Below, piece after piece: positions 42,392 to 52,015 of a stretch of DNA of 64,000 bases. Source of the DNA: Halovivax asiaticus JCM 14624 (lineage in GTDB: Archaea; Halobacteriota; Halobacteria; Halobacteriales; Natrialbaceae). The position numbers and the translations under genes are program-made. The notes below the pieces were generated by a model, which worked only from the letters and a program-made list of their open reading frames with translations, was not told the DNA's origin and did not search any database. How positions within the stretch are numbered: the stretch's first letter is position 1; every line of letters begins with the position of its first letter. The DNA is taken from positions 108,903 through 172,902 of the forward strand of contig NZ_AOIQ01000014.1 in assembly GCF_000337515.1 (NCBI RefSeq), in the 5' to 3' direction.

Positions 42392-42763
42392 ATGGTCACT
42401 CCGCTGCTCGTCTTCCTGATCGCCGTTCCGATCGGGATCCAGCTCCTGTTGGCGGCGTTCGTCCACTACGACGCCGGTGACATCGGGATGAACGCCCGGA
42501 AGTGGGCGGCGATCGTCGGGGGGATTCCGATCGCCGGCCTGGCGATCTACCTGCTTGCCCGGAGCGAGCACTTCTACGATCCCGCCGACGATCCATTTCG
42601 CGAACAGACACACGAGATTCACCCCTCCAGACGGGACGAGCCGGCCGATCCGGCCGCGACGCAGTCGGGGTCGGGACGGAGATCCGACGGTGACGCGACG
42701 GCGTCTATGGCGCGTCAGGCCGACAATGGCGATGCGGCCAGCGACGATGGCGGCGGTTCCTGA
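42392..42763 (+). CDS. Small membrane protein with disordered tail
   Basis: A 123-residue protein: two helices (about 3-24 and 38-56) then a long polar tail with Arg, Asp, Ser and Gly. The ATG at 42392 fits a conserved-looking MVTPLLVFLIAVPIGIQLL start. Typical GC-rich codon use marks the return to core sequence after the insertion. No family recognised. Confidence 0.6.
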   Translation: MVTPLLVFLIAVPIGIQLLLAAFVHYDAGDIGMNARKWAAIVGGIPIAGLAIYLLARSEHFYDPADDPFREQTHEIHPSRRDEPADPAATQSGSGRRSDGDATASMARQADNGDAASDDGGGS

Positions 42764-42817
42764 TTGCCGCCCCATCCGGCCGGGAGAGTAATCCCACGTC
42801 GGGACGAGACGGCCCGT

Positions 42818-43795
42818 ATGGCGTCAGTCTCCTGGTCGTTCGATCCGGCCACCAATCCGACGCTCCGGTGGCTCGGCTGGTGGCAACTGGTGCTGGTCGA
42901 CGGCTGGGCCGTCCTCGGGTCGATACTGCTGCTCGCGTCCCCCGTCGTCCCGACCGGAATTGGCCCCATCGCTGGTTTCATTACGGTGATACTCGCGATC
43001 GGACGGGCGCAATCGTGGGTCGAAACTGACGGCACCTGGCTCGACGGCGTCGAAGCCGATCTCGACGCGGTCGCGACCCATCCCGTCCCACGGCAACTCT
43101 GGGGACGCTTCGAATCGACGTCCACGGCCGACGGTCTCGTCCCCGACGCGACGGGGCAGACGCTACACGTCCATCGCCGAGTCGTCGCGCCGGCAGTCGC
43201 CGCCCTTCTGGGCGGGCTCGGCTACGCCATCGGCTGGGCGCTGATCGGGCCGATCGTGGTCACCATTGCTGTGGTCGCCGGACTCGCGGGCGGACTCCTC
43301 TCGAGGCTGCTGGACCGGGGCCGTGCGAGTGGGGAGATCGATCCCGACGACGACCGGGTGACCTACCGCGGTCGAACCCGGACCCAGTCGTCGATCACGG
43401 ACTGGTGGACGGTTCGCCTGGGTGCGATCACTCTGCTTCGCTGTCGCGGCCCGCGCGGACTGGACGAACCGAGGTGGCTCGCGGTCTCGACAGATCGAGC
43501 GCCAGCCGTCGCGGCCGCGCTCGCGACCGAGCCAGCGGCGAGCACCGCAGCCGATCGTGACGCCGGCGGGCTGACGGGAGGAGGCCACCGACTGAGACTG
43601 AAAGCCGCCATCGTCGGAGCCGGGGTCGCACTCGTCGGCGTCGGTGCCGGGTTCGCTGGACAGTACGTCCACCCGGGGGCGACATCCGGATTCGTTCTCG
43701 TCGCGATTTCCGGGGCCGCAGTCACCGCACTCCTCTCGATCGCGCTCCTCGTCGGCGTCGTCCGTGGCCGTGCTCGTCGCGGAACGAGTCGCTAG
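42818..43795 (+). CDS. Membrane protein of unknown function
   Basis: A 325-residue protein with about six hydrophobic helices in three pairs (near 27-65, 122-162 and 265-318), separated by soluble segments. The middle part reads like a PH-like beta domain (VTYRGRTRTQSSITDWWTVRLGAITLLRCRG). ATG at 42818 is chosen over the frame start at 42764. No family recognised. Confidence 0.62.
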   Translation: MASVSWSFDPATNPTLRWLGWWQLVLVDGWAVLGSILLLASPVVPTGIGPIAGFITVILAIGRAQSWVETDGTWLDGVEADLDAVATHPVPRQLWGRFESTSTADGLVPDATGQTLHVHRRVVAPAVAALLGGLGYAIGWALIGPIVVTIAVVAGLAGGLLSRLLDRGRASGEIDPDDDRVTYRGRTRTQSSITDWWTVRLGAITLLRCRGPRGLDEPRWLAVSTDRAPAVAAALATEPAASTAADRDAGGLTGGGHRLRLKAAIVGAGVALVGVGAGFAGQYVHPGATSGFVLVAISGAAVTALLSIALLVGVVRGRARRGTSR

Positions 43796-43923
43796 TCGAC
43801 CAATCCTGACAGCACCGAGTGTCGATCCAACACGCATCCGACCACGACAGCCGGGACGACCGAATCTGTCGACCCGCGCCACGTCGCGCAGCACCTATAG
43901 CCATCCCAGCGGAATGGCGGTCC

Positions 43924-44241
43924 ATGGCCGACGTCTACGACAAACTGGTTCGTGACGAGATTCCCGCCATCATCGAAGCTGATGGCGACGAACCAACGAT
44001 CCACCGCGCCGACGACGCGGCGTACCGCGAGCGGCTGGCCGACAAGCTAGACGAGGAGGTCACTGAGTTCCTCGAAAGCCGCGACGTCGAGGAGCTAGTG
44101 GATATCGTGGAGGTAGTGCACGCGATCCGGGGCACGCGTGGCGTTAGCCTCGAGACGTTTCAGGAGAAACGGGCCCGAAAAGCCGACCGGCGGGGACGGT
44201 TCGAGGAACGGATCGTCCTCGAACGGGTCGAGCGATCGTAG
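43924..44241 (+). CDS. MazG-like / phosphoribosyl-ATP pyrophosphohydrolase-like protein
   Basis: A 105-residue all-alpha NTP pyrophosphatase-like protein. VYDKLVRDEIPAIIEADG, LADKLDEEVTEFLES and DVEELVDIVEVVHAI give the EExxE...ExxD Mg-binding pattern of the family. It may hydrolyse non-canonical nucleoside triphosphates. ATG at 43924 starts MADVYDKLVRD, the common N-terminus; upstream residues in frame are not conserved. Confidence 0.8.
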   Translation: MADVYDKLVRDEIPAIIEADGDEPTIHRADDAAYRERLADKLDEEVTEFLESRDVEELVDIVEVVHAIRGTRGVSLETFQEKRARKADRRGRFEERIVLERVERS

Positions 44242-44363
44242 CGACGACCTGGCTGGTATCGACTCCGGCAGGTCACCCGGCCGACGAAGTGACCAGACGT
44301 GATCCGAACGGACCCAGGGACTGCCGCCACAACTGATTACGATCCCCGGGCCGAAGTGAACGC

Positions 44364-44474
44364 ATGATCTTCGGAAACGACCGACTTCGAGCAGCCGTCG
44401 AGGATGGCGAGGGCGACACCATCCGCGTCGGCCCGTGTATCACCTCCATAACAACGCGATCACGGACCACCTGA
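44364..44474 (+). CDS. Possible 36-residue protein
   Basis: A short frame MIFGNDRLRAAVEDGEGDTI... ending TTRSRTT, seven bases upstream of the next gene on the same strand. The first 25 residues have haloarchaeal composition, the end does not, so it may be the frameshifted start of a longer lost protein. Weak support. Confidence 0.28.
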   Translation: MIFGNDRLRAAVEDGEGDTIRVGPCITSITTRSRTT

Positions 44475-44481
44475 ACTGACG

Positions 44482-45081
44482 ATGTGGCCCTGGGAACACG
44501 TCCTCGTCGGCTACCTGGCGTACTCGCTGCTCGCTCACCTGTGGTGGCGCGACGGACCGAGCGGGCTGGAAGCGATCGCCGTCGCCGTCGGCGCACTCGT
44601 GCCCGATCTCGTCGACAAGCCGCTGGCCTGGGAGTTCGGCGTCTTCGAGTCGGGCTACGCCATCGGCCACTCGATCTTCTTCGCACTCCCGATTTCGCTC
44701 GTCGCCGGCGTGCTCGCCAACCGGCTCGGGAAGCGCCGAATCGGCATTGCCCTCGCCGTCGGCTACTTGTTCCACCTGCCGGGTGACCTCCTCTACGGCT
44801 TCGTCCAGGATCGCGTTCTCTATCTACAGACCATCAGCTGGCCGTTCGGTACGGTCCCACCAGCTGGCGACCCGCCGGGCTTTCAGGAACAGCTTACCTA
44901 CTTTCTGAACGGCTATCACGCGGAGCTCACGAGCGGCGACCTCTCGACGTACGTCCTGATACAGCTCGGACTGGCAGGTCTCGTCGTAGCCCTCTGGCTC
45001 TACGACGGCGCACCGGTCCTCCGCGAGTGCCTCCACGCTCTGAAGCGTCTAGGCCACCGGTTTCTGGCGGTCATAGGGTGA
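44482..45081 (+). CDS. Membrane-bound metal-dependent hydrolase-like protein (DUF457/YdjM-like)
   Basis: A 199-residue membrane protein with about five helices. It carries the histidine and aspartate positions expected of the family: PWEHVLVGYLAYSLL at the start, ALVPDLVDKPLAW, GHSIFFALP and YLFHLPGDLLYG. These resemble the YdjM/DUF457 metal-dependent hydrolases, whose substrates are unclear. ATG at 44482 follows a short spacer. Confidence 0.75.
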   Translation: MWPWEHVLVGYLAYSLLAHLWWRDGPSGLEAIAVAVGALVPDLVDKPLAWEFGVFESGYAIGHSIFFALPISLVAGVLANRLGKRRIGIALAVGYLFHLPGDLLYGFVQDRVLYLQTISWPFGTVPPAGDPPGFQEQLTYFLNGYHAELTSGDLSTYVLIQLGLAGLVVALWLYDGAPVLRECLHALKRLGHRFLAVIG

Positions 45082-45258
45082 CGCGGAACGGAATGGGCGC
45101 GGTGTCGCTGTCGGTGGGCCTTGCCGGGTCAGATCCGATGCGAGCGAAGAAGCGAGAGTATAGTGAAGCGCCTCGAAAACGCGAACGCCGAAGCGGTGAG
45201 CGATAGTATCTCAATCGACCGCCAGAGCGGACGGCACCCGCGGAGGCGGCTTTTTCAT

Positions 45259-45319
45259 CGAAGTTTTTCGTGAACGAGTTGCGGGCTCTTGGCCGCAACT
45301 CGTTCACGCAAAAAGTTCG
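45259..45319. terminator. Long near-perfect hairpin directly after the acyl-CoA ligase stop
   Basis: CGTGAACGAGTTGCGG (45269-45284) and CCGCAACTCGTTCACG (45293-45308) pair perfectly over an 8-nt loop. The arms extend outward, with one bulge and one mismatch, through TTTTT/AAAAA to CGAA/TTCG, giving a 61-bp palindrome. The right arm starts one base after the ligase stop codon (minus strand). It may be a bidirectional terminator, or a small mobile or processing element. Confidence 0.6.
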
Positions 45320-47314
45320 TTAGTCCTCCGGATACATCGATTCGATGCGATCTTCGAAGCGATCCGTGATCGTGCGGCGCTTCTTCTTCATCGTCGGCGT
45401 CATGAGGTCGTTTGCTTCGGTGAACTCGGTGCCGACGAGGCGGAACTTCTTGATGGTCTCGTAGTCCTCGAAGTGTTCGTTGACGCGATCGACCTCGTCG
45501 CGAACGTACTCGCGGACGCGGTCGTGGGTGCAGGCGGCCTCGGGATCGTCGGGCAGGTCGATTCCCTCCTCGGTGGCCCACTCGCGGACGTGTTCCATGT
45601 TGGGGACGACTAGCGCGGAGACGAACTTGCGGCCGTCGCCGACGACCATGCACTGTTCGACGACTGAACTCGCGGCGAAGCGATCCTCGATCGGGCCGGG
45701 AGCGACGTTCTTGCCGGTCGAGAGGACGAGGATCTGTTTGGCGCGCTCGCGGAACTCGATGTAGCCGTCGGGGCGTCGGTGGACGATATCGCCGGTTCGG
45801 AACCACTGCCGCGCGCGTTCGGGAGTTTCGAGTTCGCCGTGGACCTCGCCCGGTGCCTCGTCGATGTACGATCGCTCGGTGGCGCCCGGCTTGTTCCAGT
45901 AGCCCTCGCTTACGTTGGGACCGCGGACGACGAGTTCGCCGACCTCGCCGGGGTCGCTGGCGAACGCATCGTCGTCGACGACGCTCTCGTCGATGGCCGT
46001 CTGGATATCGACGACCGGCGGGCCGATCGTTCCGACCTTCGGGAAGCCCGGCGGGTTGACGGAGATGACGGGTGCGGTCTCCGTGAGGCCGTAGCCTTCG
46101 TAGATCGGTAGGCCCATCGCGTGGTAGAGCGCACAGAGTTCGGCCGAGAGGCTGCCGCCGCCGCTGATGAGCATCTCGATGTTGCCACCCAGAGCATCAC
46201 GAACGGTCGAGAAGACGAGTTTGTCCGCGAGTTTGCGTTTGACGTCGAGGATCGGACCGGGGGAGTCGGTCTCCTGATATTCGACGCCGACGTCGACCGC
46301 CCACTCGAAGATTTTCTCCTTGATCGCGGACTCGCTGGCCTGTTCGCGGATCGCGTCGTAGATCTTCTCGTAGACGCGGGGGACGCTCGTCGCGCTCGTC
46401 GGTTCGACGGCGGCGAAATCGTCCTGGAGGGTGTCCGGACTCTCCGCGTAGGCGACGCTGGCGCCGCTGCCGAACATGAGGAAGTGACCCGAGGTTCGCT
46501 CGAAGACGTGTGCGAGCGGGAGGTACGAGACGACGCGCGTGTGTTCGTCGATCGACGGGACGTCGGCTGGCGTCTCCGGCTTTCGGGCGACGCGTTTTCG
46601 TATCTGGGTGACGTTCGCCCGGAAGTTTCGATGGGTGAGCTGGACGCCCTTCGGCTTGCCGGTCGTCCCGCTGGTGTAGATCAGACTCGCCAGATCGTCC
46701 ATGTCGGGTTCGTCGAGCCACTCGCTGTAGGCCTCCGGGTCGAAGGCGTCGCTGCCGATGTCGTAGACATCCGCCAGCGTATAGACGTCGTCACGGGCAG
46801 TGGCTTCGTCGACGGTATCCATCGTGACGATGAACGAGAGGTCGAGTTCGTCCTCCACTTCGAGGACGCGATCGAGCATATCACCGTTCTCGACGACGAC
46901 GGCGTCCGCACCGGCGTCGCCGAGGAGATACGAGACCTTCGAGGACGAGGAGCCGGCGTAGACGGTCGAGACGACCGCACCGATCGAGAGGAGCGAAAAG
47001 TCGGTCTGGGCCCACTCCATGCGCGTGTTGGCGAAGATACCGACGCGGTCGCCAACATCGATGCCCAGCTCGCGAAAGCCGGCCGCGAGTTTGCGAACGA
47101 CGTCGCGCATTTCGCCGTACGTGATCGTCTCCCACTCGCCCGGTGGCGCCTGTGGGAGGATCGATCCAGTAATGGTCCGGTCGTAGATCCCTCCCTTGTA
47201 GAGCTGGGCGGGTCGATCCGGGTACCGTTCCGCGGCGTCCTCGAACAGCCGGCCGAGGGTCGTCTCTCGTGTCACCTCGTCCTCGTAGTCGCGTTCCGTC
47301 GCCAGCAAGTCCAT
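45320..47314 (-). CDS. Long-chain acyl-CoA synthetase (AMP-forming)
   Basis: A 664-residue ANL-superfamily ligase that activates fatty acids with ATP and CoA. Motifs: P-loop-like YTSGTTGKPKGV near residue 220, YLPLAHVFER, YEGYGLTETAPVIS, WFRTGDIVHRRPDGYIEF, the hinge RAKQILVLSTGKNVAPGPIE and C-terminal Lys in TPTMKKKRRTITD. Size and the STGKN form match eukaryotic/bacterial FAA1/FadD15-like long-chain enzymes. ATG at 47314 (MDLLATERDYEDEV) is chosen; a GTG at 47335 is also in frame. An upstream GATAAATAG at about 47368 is a possible TATA box. Confidence 0.9.
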   Translation of the reverse strand: MDLLATERDYEDEVTRETTLGRLFEDAAERYPDRPAQLYKGGIYDRTITGSILPQAPPGEWETITYGEMRDVVRKLAAGFRELGIDVGDRVGIFANTRMEWAQTDFSLLSIGAVVSTVYAGSSSSKVSYLLGDAGADAVVVENGDMLDRVLEVEDELDLSFIVTMDTVDEATARDDVYTLADVYDIGSDAFDPEAYSEWLDEPDMDDLASLIYTSGTTGKPKGVQLTHRNFRANVTQIRKRVARKPETPADVPSIDEHTRVVSYLPLAHVFERTSGHFLMFGSGASVAYAESPDTLQDDFAAVEPTSATSVPRVYEKIYDAIREQASESAIKEKIFEWAVDVGVEYQETDSPGPILDVKRKLADKLVFSTVRDALGGNIEMLISGGGSLSAELCALYHAMGLPIYEGYGLTETAPVISVNPPGFPKVGTIGPPVVDIQTAIDESVVDDDAFASDPGEVGELVVRGPNVSEGYWNKPGATERSYIDEAPGEVHGELETPERARQWFRTGDIVHRRPDGYIEFRERAKQILVLSTGKNVAPGPIEDRFAASSVVEQCMVVGDGRKFVSALVVPNMEHVREWATEEGIDLPDDPEAACTHDRVREYVRDEVDRVNEHFEDYETIKKFRLVGTEFTEANDLMTPTMKKKRRTITDRFEDRIESMYPED

Positions 47315-47492
47315 ACTCGCGTGAGAGTCCCTCACGCATGATAAAGCCTGAGGATCCGGTTACCTATTTATCGGCGTTTATTCGCCGCCTGCTGGCGATC
47401 GACCCGGTGCAAGATCTGCAGTGATCCGAAGAGATAGTGAGGCGGCGGGCGGACACCCGCTGTCATCGTCGCAAACGCCTTACACAGGCAGT

Positions 47493-48395
47493 TTACCCGT
47501 CAAGAGACGTCAGCACGCCGCGGACGTTCATCGAGACCTCACCACGGGCTTTCGTCTCGCCCCAGACGCTATCGAGGTCGGTCGCGTCTGCGAAGTGTTC
47601 GATCACGGCTTCGTCGTCACCAAGTTCTGCTCGCTGCTCCCTGACCGACTCGACCCAGGCGGAGAGCGTCTCCGCGTACGCATCGAGGACGTCACCGGTC
47701 TCGCGAGGGCCGAAGTGCGCGAAACAGAGCGTCGAGGGATCGAGGTCACGAATCGTCTCCACGTCGGCCAGACACTGCGCCAGGTCGAACTGCGGCGGCG
47801 GCGAGGTGGGCCGGACCTCGTCGATGGCGGGCACCCAGATGCCGGCGCCGTCGGCGGTGAAGACGGCGTCGTTCGCAGGGTCCTCGAAGACGAAGTGGTG
47901 CGGGGCGTGGCCAGGTGCGGCGTGGGCGCGCAACTCGTGGGTCCCGAGGCCGATCACGTCGCCGTCCTCGTAGGGCTCCAGCCGATCCTCGGGCACCGGC
48001 TTCGGTTCGACGTAGTAGCGCCACTGATCGCCGACCGCGGCCTTCGTCCCCTCGACGAGCCGTGACGGGTCCCGAACGTGGCGCGCGCCGTTGTGCGGGG
48101 CGTACACCGTCGCGTTCGGACACGCCTCGGCGAGGAAACCCGCCCCGCCGGCGTGATCGAGGTGGACGTGCGTTAGCACGATCGCCGCGAGGTCGTCGTG
48201 GTCGATCCCCACCTCGTCCAGCGCGGCGAGGATGCGCTCGTAGTTCGTCCCGATCCCCGAGTCGACGATCGCCGGCCGCTCGTAGTCCAGAAGGTAGACC
48301 GAACCGTACTCGGCCGTGTCGTACATCCCTGTGTCGACGTAGTGGAGGTCCGTGCAGTCGCCGACCGTCACCCGGGTAACGTCGCCGATTCCCAT
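47493..48395 (-). CDS. MBL-fold metallo-hydrolase
   Basis: A 300-residue hydrolase. VLTHVHLDHAGGAGFL gives the HxHxDH zinc motif; AAPGHAPHHFVF, the Asp in FTADGAGIW and FAHFGP give the remaining ligands. The N-terminal DLHYVDTGMYDTAEYGSVYLLDYERPAIVDSGIG matches archaeal MBL hydrolases of unknown substrate. ATG at 48395 is preferred; the open frame runs to 48722 but is not conserved-looking. Confidence 0.85.
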   Translation of the reverse strand: MGIGDVTRVTVGDCTDLHYVDTGMYDTAEYGSVYLLDYERPAIVDSGIGTNYERILAALDEVGIDHDDLAAIVLTHVHLDHAGGAGFLAEACPNATVYAPHNGARHVRDPSRLVEGTKAAVGDQWRYYVEPKPVPEDRLEPYEDGDVIGLGTHELRAHAAPGHAPHHFVFEDPANDAVFTADGAGIWVPAIDEVRPTSPPPQFDLAQCLADVETIRDLDPSTLCFAHFGPRETGDVLDAYAETLSAWVESVREQRAELGDDEAVIEHFADATDLDSVWGETKARGEVSMNVRGVLTSLDG

Positions 48396-48483
48396 ACCAC
48401 GATAGGGGACGGGCGGGGGCAAAAAGACTGGTTTCTCGGTCGGCCAGCAAGCGATCGGGGTCGTTTCGGGGAAAGACTGATGT

Positions 48484-48744
48484 GTGGTACCGACAAACAC
48501 AGTGGTACTCGTGTACACGACCGACATCCGCGAAGACCCCGATCGTGGGCGCGCAGCGACGGGGCCACTCGACGGTTCGGGATGCGACCACGAGCGAACG
48601 GTGTACGTCGAAAGCCGCGCTGGCGGGTCGCTCACCTGCCAGGAGTGCGGGACCGTGATCCCAGACGACGACCGGGGCGACAGTGGTCCCGGAATCTCGG
48701 CCACCTGTCGCTGGGTGCTCACCCGCGACGGCGGCCGGTACTGA
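48484..48744 (+). CDS. Small zinc-finger-like protein
   Basis: An 86-residue frame starting with GTG. CDHERTVYVESRAGGSLTCQECGTVIPDD holds a possible C-x-H...C-x2-C zinc site, typical of small haloarchaeal zinc-ribbon proteins. The start is uncertain: a GTG at 48502 would shorten the unstructured beginning. Function unknown. Confidence 0.5.
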   Translation: MVPTNTVVLVYTTDIREDPDRGRAATGPLDGSGCDHERTVYVESRAGGSLTCQECGTVIPDDDRGDSGPGISATCRWVLTRDGGRY

Positions 48745-48922
48745 CGGGTTCCAGTTCCCTCGACCCACCGACTCGCTCACCCACAGACCGCTCGCATTCT
48801 CGGTCGACTACCGCCGGTTTCGTCCCTCCACAGTCTCGGCTACTCGGATGGACGTTACGTGGAATCAGACGTTCACTGGACCAGTAGCCTGATATAGCCC
48901 ATCTCCGAACGAACAGGCGACC

Positions 48923-49369
48923 GTGTCGCTATCGATCGTCCTCGCCAGACTTGAGACGGCCGCGATCGTCGCCATCGGCGCGTTCGCGGGGGCGACCCTC
49001 CGCTTCGCCGTCGGCGACGTCGCCGGCTCGCTCGGCGGGACGCTCGCAGTGAACGTCCTGGCCAGTTTTCTGCTCGGGTTTCTCGTCTACGAGACGTACT
49101 ATACGCCGGCGATCAGCCGAAATGCGAAGGTGCTCGTGACGACCGGCTTCCTCTCGTCGCTGTCGACCTACAGCGCGTTCGTCCTAGAGACGGCGACGGT
49201 GGGCGGAGCGACAGACAACGGATTGGCGCTCGCGGATACCGCGCCCGCGATCGGCTACGTCGGGGCGACCTACGCGCTCGGTTTTGCGGCGGTGCTCGTC
49301 GGTCGATGGCTCGCGGGCACCGTGAGGAACGCCGGTGGCGAAGAGTCGGCGGGAGGTGCGTCGGCGTGA
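48923..49369 (+). CDS. crcB: Fluoride channel protein CrcB, subunit 1
   Basis: A 148-residue, four-helix membrane protein starting with GTG. GAFAGATLRFAVGD and LGGTLAVNVLASFLLGFLVYE hold the pore Asn of Fluc channels; TTGFLSSLSTYSAFVLE is the FxxxST-type phenylalanine/threonine box. It exports F- as half of a dual-topology pore. Overlaps the next crcB by GTGA, so the two are probably a heterodimer. Confidence 0.9.
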   Translation: MSLSIVLARLETAAIVAIGAFAGATLRFAVGDVAGSLGGTLAVNVLASFLLGFLVYETYYTPAISRNAKVLVTTGFLSSLSTYSAFVLETATVGGATDNGLALADTAPAIGYVGATYALGFAAVLVGRWLAGTVRNAGGEESAGGASA

Positions 49370-49737
49370 TCGAGATCCTCCTCGCGCCCGATCTTTCGCC
49401 CGCCCACCTCGTGGGGACCGGTGCGGCAATCGGGGCGATCCTCCGCCACTGGGTGTACGTGTCCCTCCCCGCGGAGGAATTTCCCTGGCCGACGCTGCTC
49501 GTCAACGTCCTCGGGAGTTTCGCGCTCGGCCTCCTGGCGTTTGGCGGGGTAGGACCCGCGACGATGCAGCTCCTCGGCGTCGGCTGCTGCGGGGCGTTTA
49601 CCACCTTCTCGACGTTCTCCGTCGAAACGGTCGGGCTGTGGGAGCGCGGTGAGCGGCGGGTGGCGACGGCGAACGCCGTCGGTACCCTCGGCTGCTCGCT
49701 GGCCGGGCTGGGCGTGGCCGGCTGGCTCGTCGGATGA
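49366..49737 (+). CDS. crcB: Fluoride channel protein CrcB, subunit 2
   Basis: A 123-residue four-helix protein. [34 protein letters not shown] and [18 protein letters not shown] match CrcB/Fluc, including the pore Asn and Phe box. It starts with GTG inside the stop of subunit 1. Pairs of inverted-topology CrcB genes are known to form heterodimeric fluoride channels. Confidence 0.9.
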   Translation: MIEILLAPDLSPAHLVGTGAAIGAILRHWVYVSLPAEEFPWPTLLVNVLGSFALGLLAFGGVGPATMQLLGVGCCGAFTTFSTFSVETVGLWERGERRVATANAVGTLGCSLAGLGVAGWLVG

Positions 49738-49838
49738 AGGAAACATCGGCGACCACCCGAAGTGCTCCAGAACCGGGTTCGCGAGGGGACTCCCCAGAGA
49801 GCGAGGGATATTTGGGCCGTCTGACCCTCGTTTCGGCC

Positions 49839-50927
49839 ATGGAACTCACGCAGCGCCCCCGCCGGCTCCGGAGCGATCCCGTCCGGGATCTCGTCGGCGA
49901 GACGACCCTCTCGCCGTCGGACCTGATCGCCCCGATCTTCGTCGACGCGACGACGGACGAGCGCGTCCCCATCGAGTCGATGCCGGGTCACGAACGCGTT
50001 CCCGTCGACGAGAGTGTCGCCCGCGTCGAGGAAGTGCTCGCGACCGGCGTCGAAGCCGTCATGGTCTTCGGCATCCCGCGCTCGAAGGACCCAACCGGGA
50101 CCCGCGCCTGGGCCGAGGACGGTGTGGTTCAGGCGGCGGTCCGTCGCATCACCGCCGAAACCGACGCGACCGTCTTCACCGACGTCTGTCTCTGCGAGTA
50201 CACCGATCACGGCCACTGTGGCCCGCTGGAGGACGGACTGGAAGCGCCACACGCGACCGACGGGGAGGGAGACAGCGACGGGGAGGCGGACGCCGACGGT
50301 ACGTCCGGCCCGGGTATCCCACACGGGCATCGCGAACCCACGCTCACCGTCGACAACGACGCCGCGATCGAGAAACTCGCGCAGGTCGCCGTCTCGCACG
50401 CCGAGGCGGGCGCCCACGTCGTCGCCCCCAGCGCATCGATGGACGGGATGGTCGGTGCGATTCGCGAGGGGCTCGACAGCGAGGGCTTCGAATCGGTGCC
50501 GATCATGTCCTACGCGGCGAAATACCGGAGCGCATTCTACGGCCCGTTCCGCGACGCCGCAGACGGCGCGCCGTCCTTCGGTGATCGGCGTCACTACCAG
50601 ATGGATCCCGGGAACGCCCGCGAAGCTCGCCGTGAGGTCGCGCTGGACGTCGAAGAGGGTGCGGACGTACTCATGGTCAAGCCCGCGCTCCCGTACCTCG
50701 ACGTGATCGCCGACGTTCGCCGCGAGTTTGACCACCCCGTCGCGGCGTACAACGTCTCCGGCGAGTACGCCATGCTCCACGCCGCCGCGGAGAACGGCTG
50801 GCTCGATCTCGAAGAAACCGCCTTCGAGTCGCTCCTGTCGATCAAACGTGCCGGCGCGGATCTGATTCTGACCTACTTCGCCGAAGACGTCGCAGACGGA
50901 CCGGCTGGGGACCGTCTCCAGCCCTGA
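49839..50927 (+). CDS. hemB: Porphobilinogen synthase (delta-aminolevulinate dehydratase) HemB
   Basis: A 362-residue enzyme that condenses two 5-aminolevulinates to porphobilinogen. Zinc-site cysteines are in [16 protein letters not shown]. Schiff-base lysines are in [17 protein letters not shown] (near 228) and [12 protein letters not shown] (near 281). Between GHCG and [12 protein letters not shown] the family normally has about 8 residues, but here about 45 are present, mostly acidic ([12 protein letters not shown]), an insert at the edge of the active-site lid. ATG at 49839 starts [13 protein letters not shown]; the open frame upstream is less likely. Confidence 0.93.
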   Translation: MELTQRPRRLRSDPVRDLVGETTLSPSDLIAPIFVDATTDERVPIESMPGHERVPVDESVARVEEVLATGVEAVMVFGIPRSKDPTGTRAWAEDGVVQAAVRRITAETDATVFTDVCLCEYTDHGHCGPLEDGLEAPHATDGEGDSDGEADADGTSGPGIPHGHREPTLTVDNDAAIEKLAQVAVSHAEAGAHVVAPSASMDGMVGAIREGLDSEGFESVPIMSYAAKYRSAFYGPFRDAADGAPSFGDRRHYQMDPGNAREARREVALDVEEGADVLMVKPALPYLDVIADVRREFDHPVAAYNVSGEYAMLHAAAENGWLDLEETAFESLLSIKRAGADLILTYFAEDVADGPAGDRLQP

Positions 50928-51050
50928 GATACCCGATGTCAGCGAGAGAGAAACGACTTCGGCACGGGACAAGTCAGCACTCGCGGACGGGTTGCAAGTT
51001 CGACGAGTACCCGTGCCGTCTGCAGTGTGCAGGGTTCGACACCCGGCGGG

Positions 51051-51868
51051 TCACTCGTTCGCCCGGAGCGGCCCAGCCCACTCCGGTTCGTCGAGCGTGA
51101 CGGCGTCGACAGCGAGGTCGTAGTCGAGCGAAAAGGAGACGGACTCGTCGCCACCGGCTAATCGGGCCAGCGCGTACCGGAGGTACGGGTCAGCCGGACG
51201 CGTCTCTGTCCAGGAGACGTCCGCCGACGAGACCCGCTCCGTATCCGTATCGACGTGGACCTCGCCCGACGCACCGGTGACGCGATACTCCTGTAGCGCG
51301 TCGTACCAGCCGTTCTTAGGCTCGTAAACGGTCTGCGACTCGGACTCTCCGGTCCGGTCGTAGCTCATTCGATCGAGTCCACTCAGGACGATGGTCCCGC
51401 CGGGCTCGGTGAGTCGACCGTCGACGATCGAGCCGTTCGCCCGAACGAGCGCCGTCCCGGCGTCACGATCGACGTCGAGCACCGATTGTGCCGCATCCGT
51501 CTCGATGTCGTCCAGCGGGAGGACGGCCTCGATGGCGGCACCATCGGCGACCGTATACCTGATCAGGTGGTGAGCGGTGGCGTTGGGTGGCTGGTACCAC
51601 TCGGTCGTCAACTCGGGAGACGTATGCCGTACCAGCGCCGCACCGTCTTCGGCGACGGTTGCACGTTCTTCACGTTGCAGTTCGCCGTCGCGGGTGTAGC
51701 TCGCTTCGTACGCGTACGTGTCGGGGTCACCGGCCGAAAAGAGCGTCTGGGCGCTATCCGGCCCCGACCGATCGTCGAGAGAGAGAACGGATACACCACG
51801 GAGAACACGAGCGCGAGACAGACGATAGCCAGCGCAGCGATGACGAGCCACGCCGTGCGCCGTTTCAT
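51051..51868 (-). pseudogene. Exported protein gene interrupted by a frameshift
   Basis: MKRRTAWLVIAALAIVCLAL, a clear signal peptide starting at 51868, runs into frame -1 relative to the body, which reads SLDDRSGPDSAQTLFSAGDP onward to the stop at 51051. The two frames meet at a (GA)5 tract on the plus strand (51777-51786). Fusing them gives a protein of about 270 residues with many beta strands, like haloarchaeal exported lipoprotein-like families, although no lipobox Cys is obvious beyond C17. This is either a slip in a dinucleotide repeat (phase variation or decay) or a sequencing error. Family not recognised. Confidence 0.6.
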
Positions 51869-52015
51869 AGCGCACCTATCGGATCAAATTACAATAGGTG
51901 TGTCGTTCTCGATCAGACAACCGTCTAGAGGCGGTCCAGTCGGTGGGACACATGGGTACTGAACGACCGGCGGAACCTCGGTACATCTTTGCCGCCTGGC
52001 CGACAACCGGCAAGC

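Noticed and set aside
49113..50972. 619-codon minus-strand frame opposite crcB and hemB
   Set aside because: Antisense shadow of two confidently identified genes in high-GC3 DNA; no domain is recognisable.
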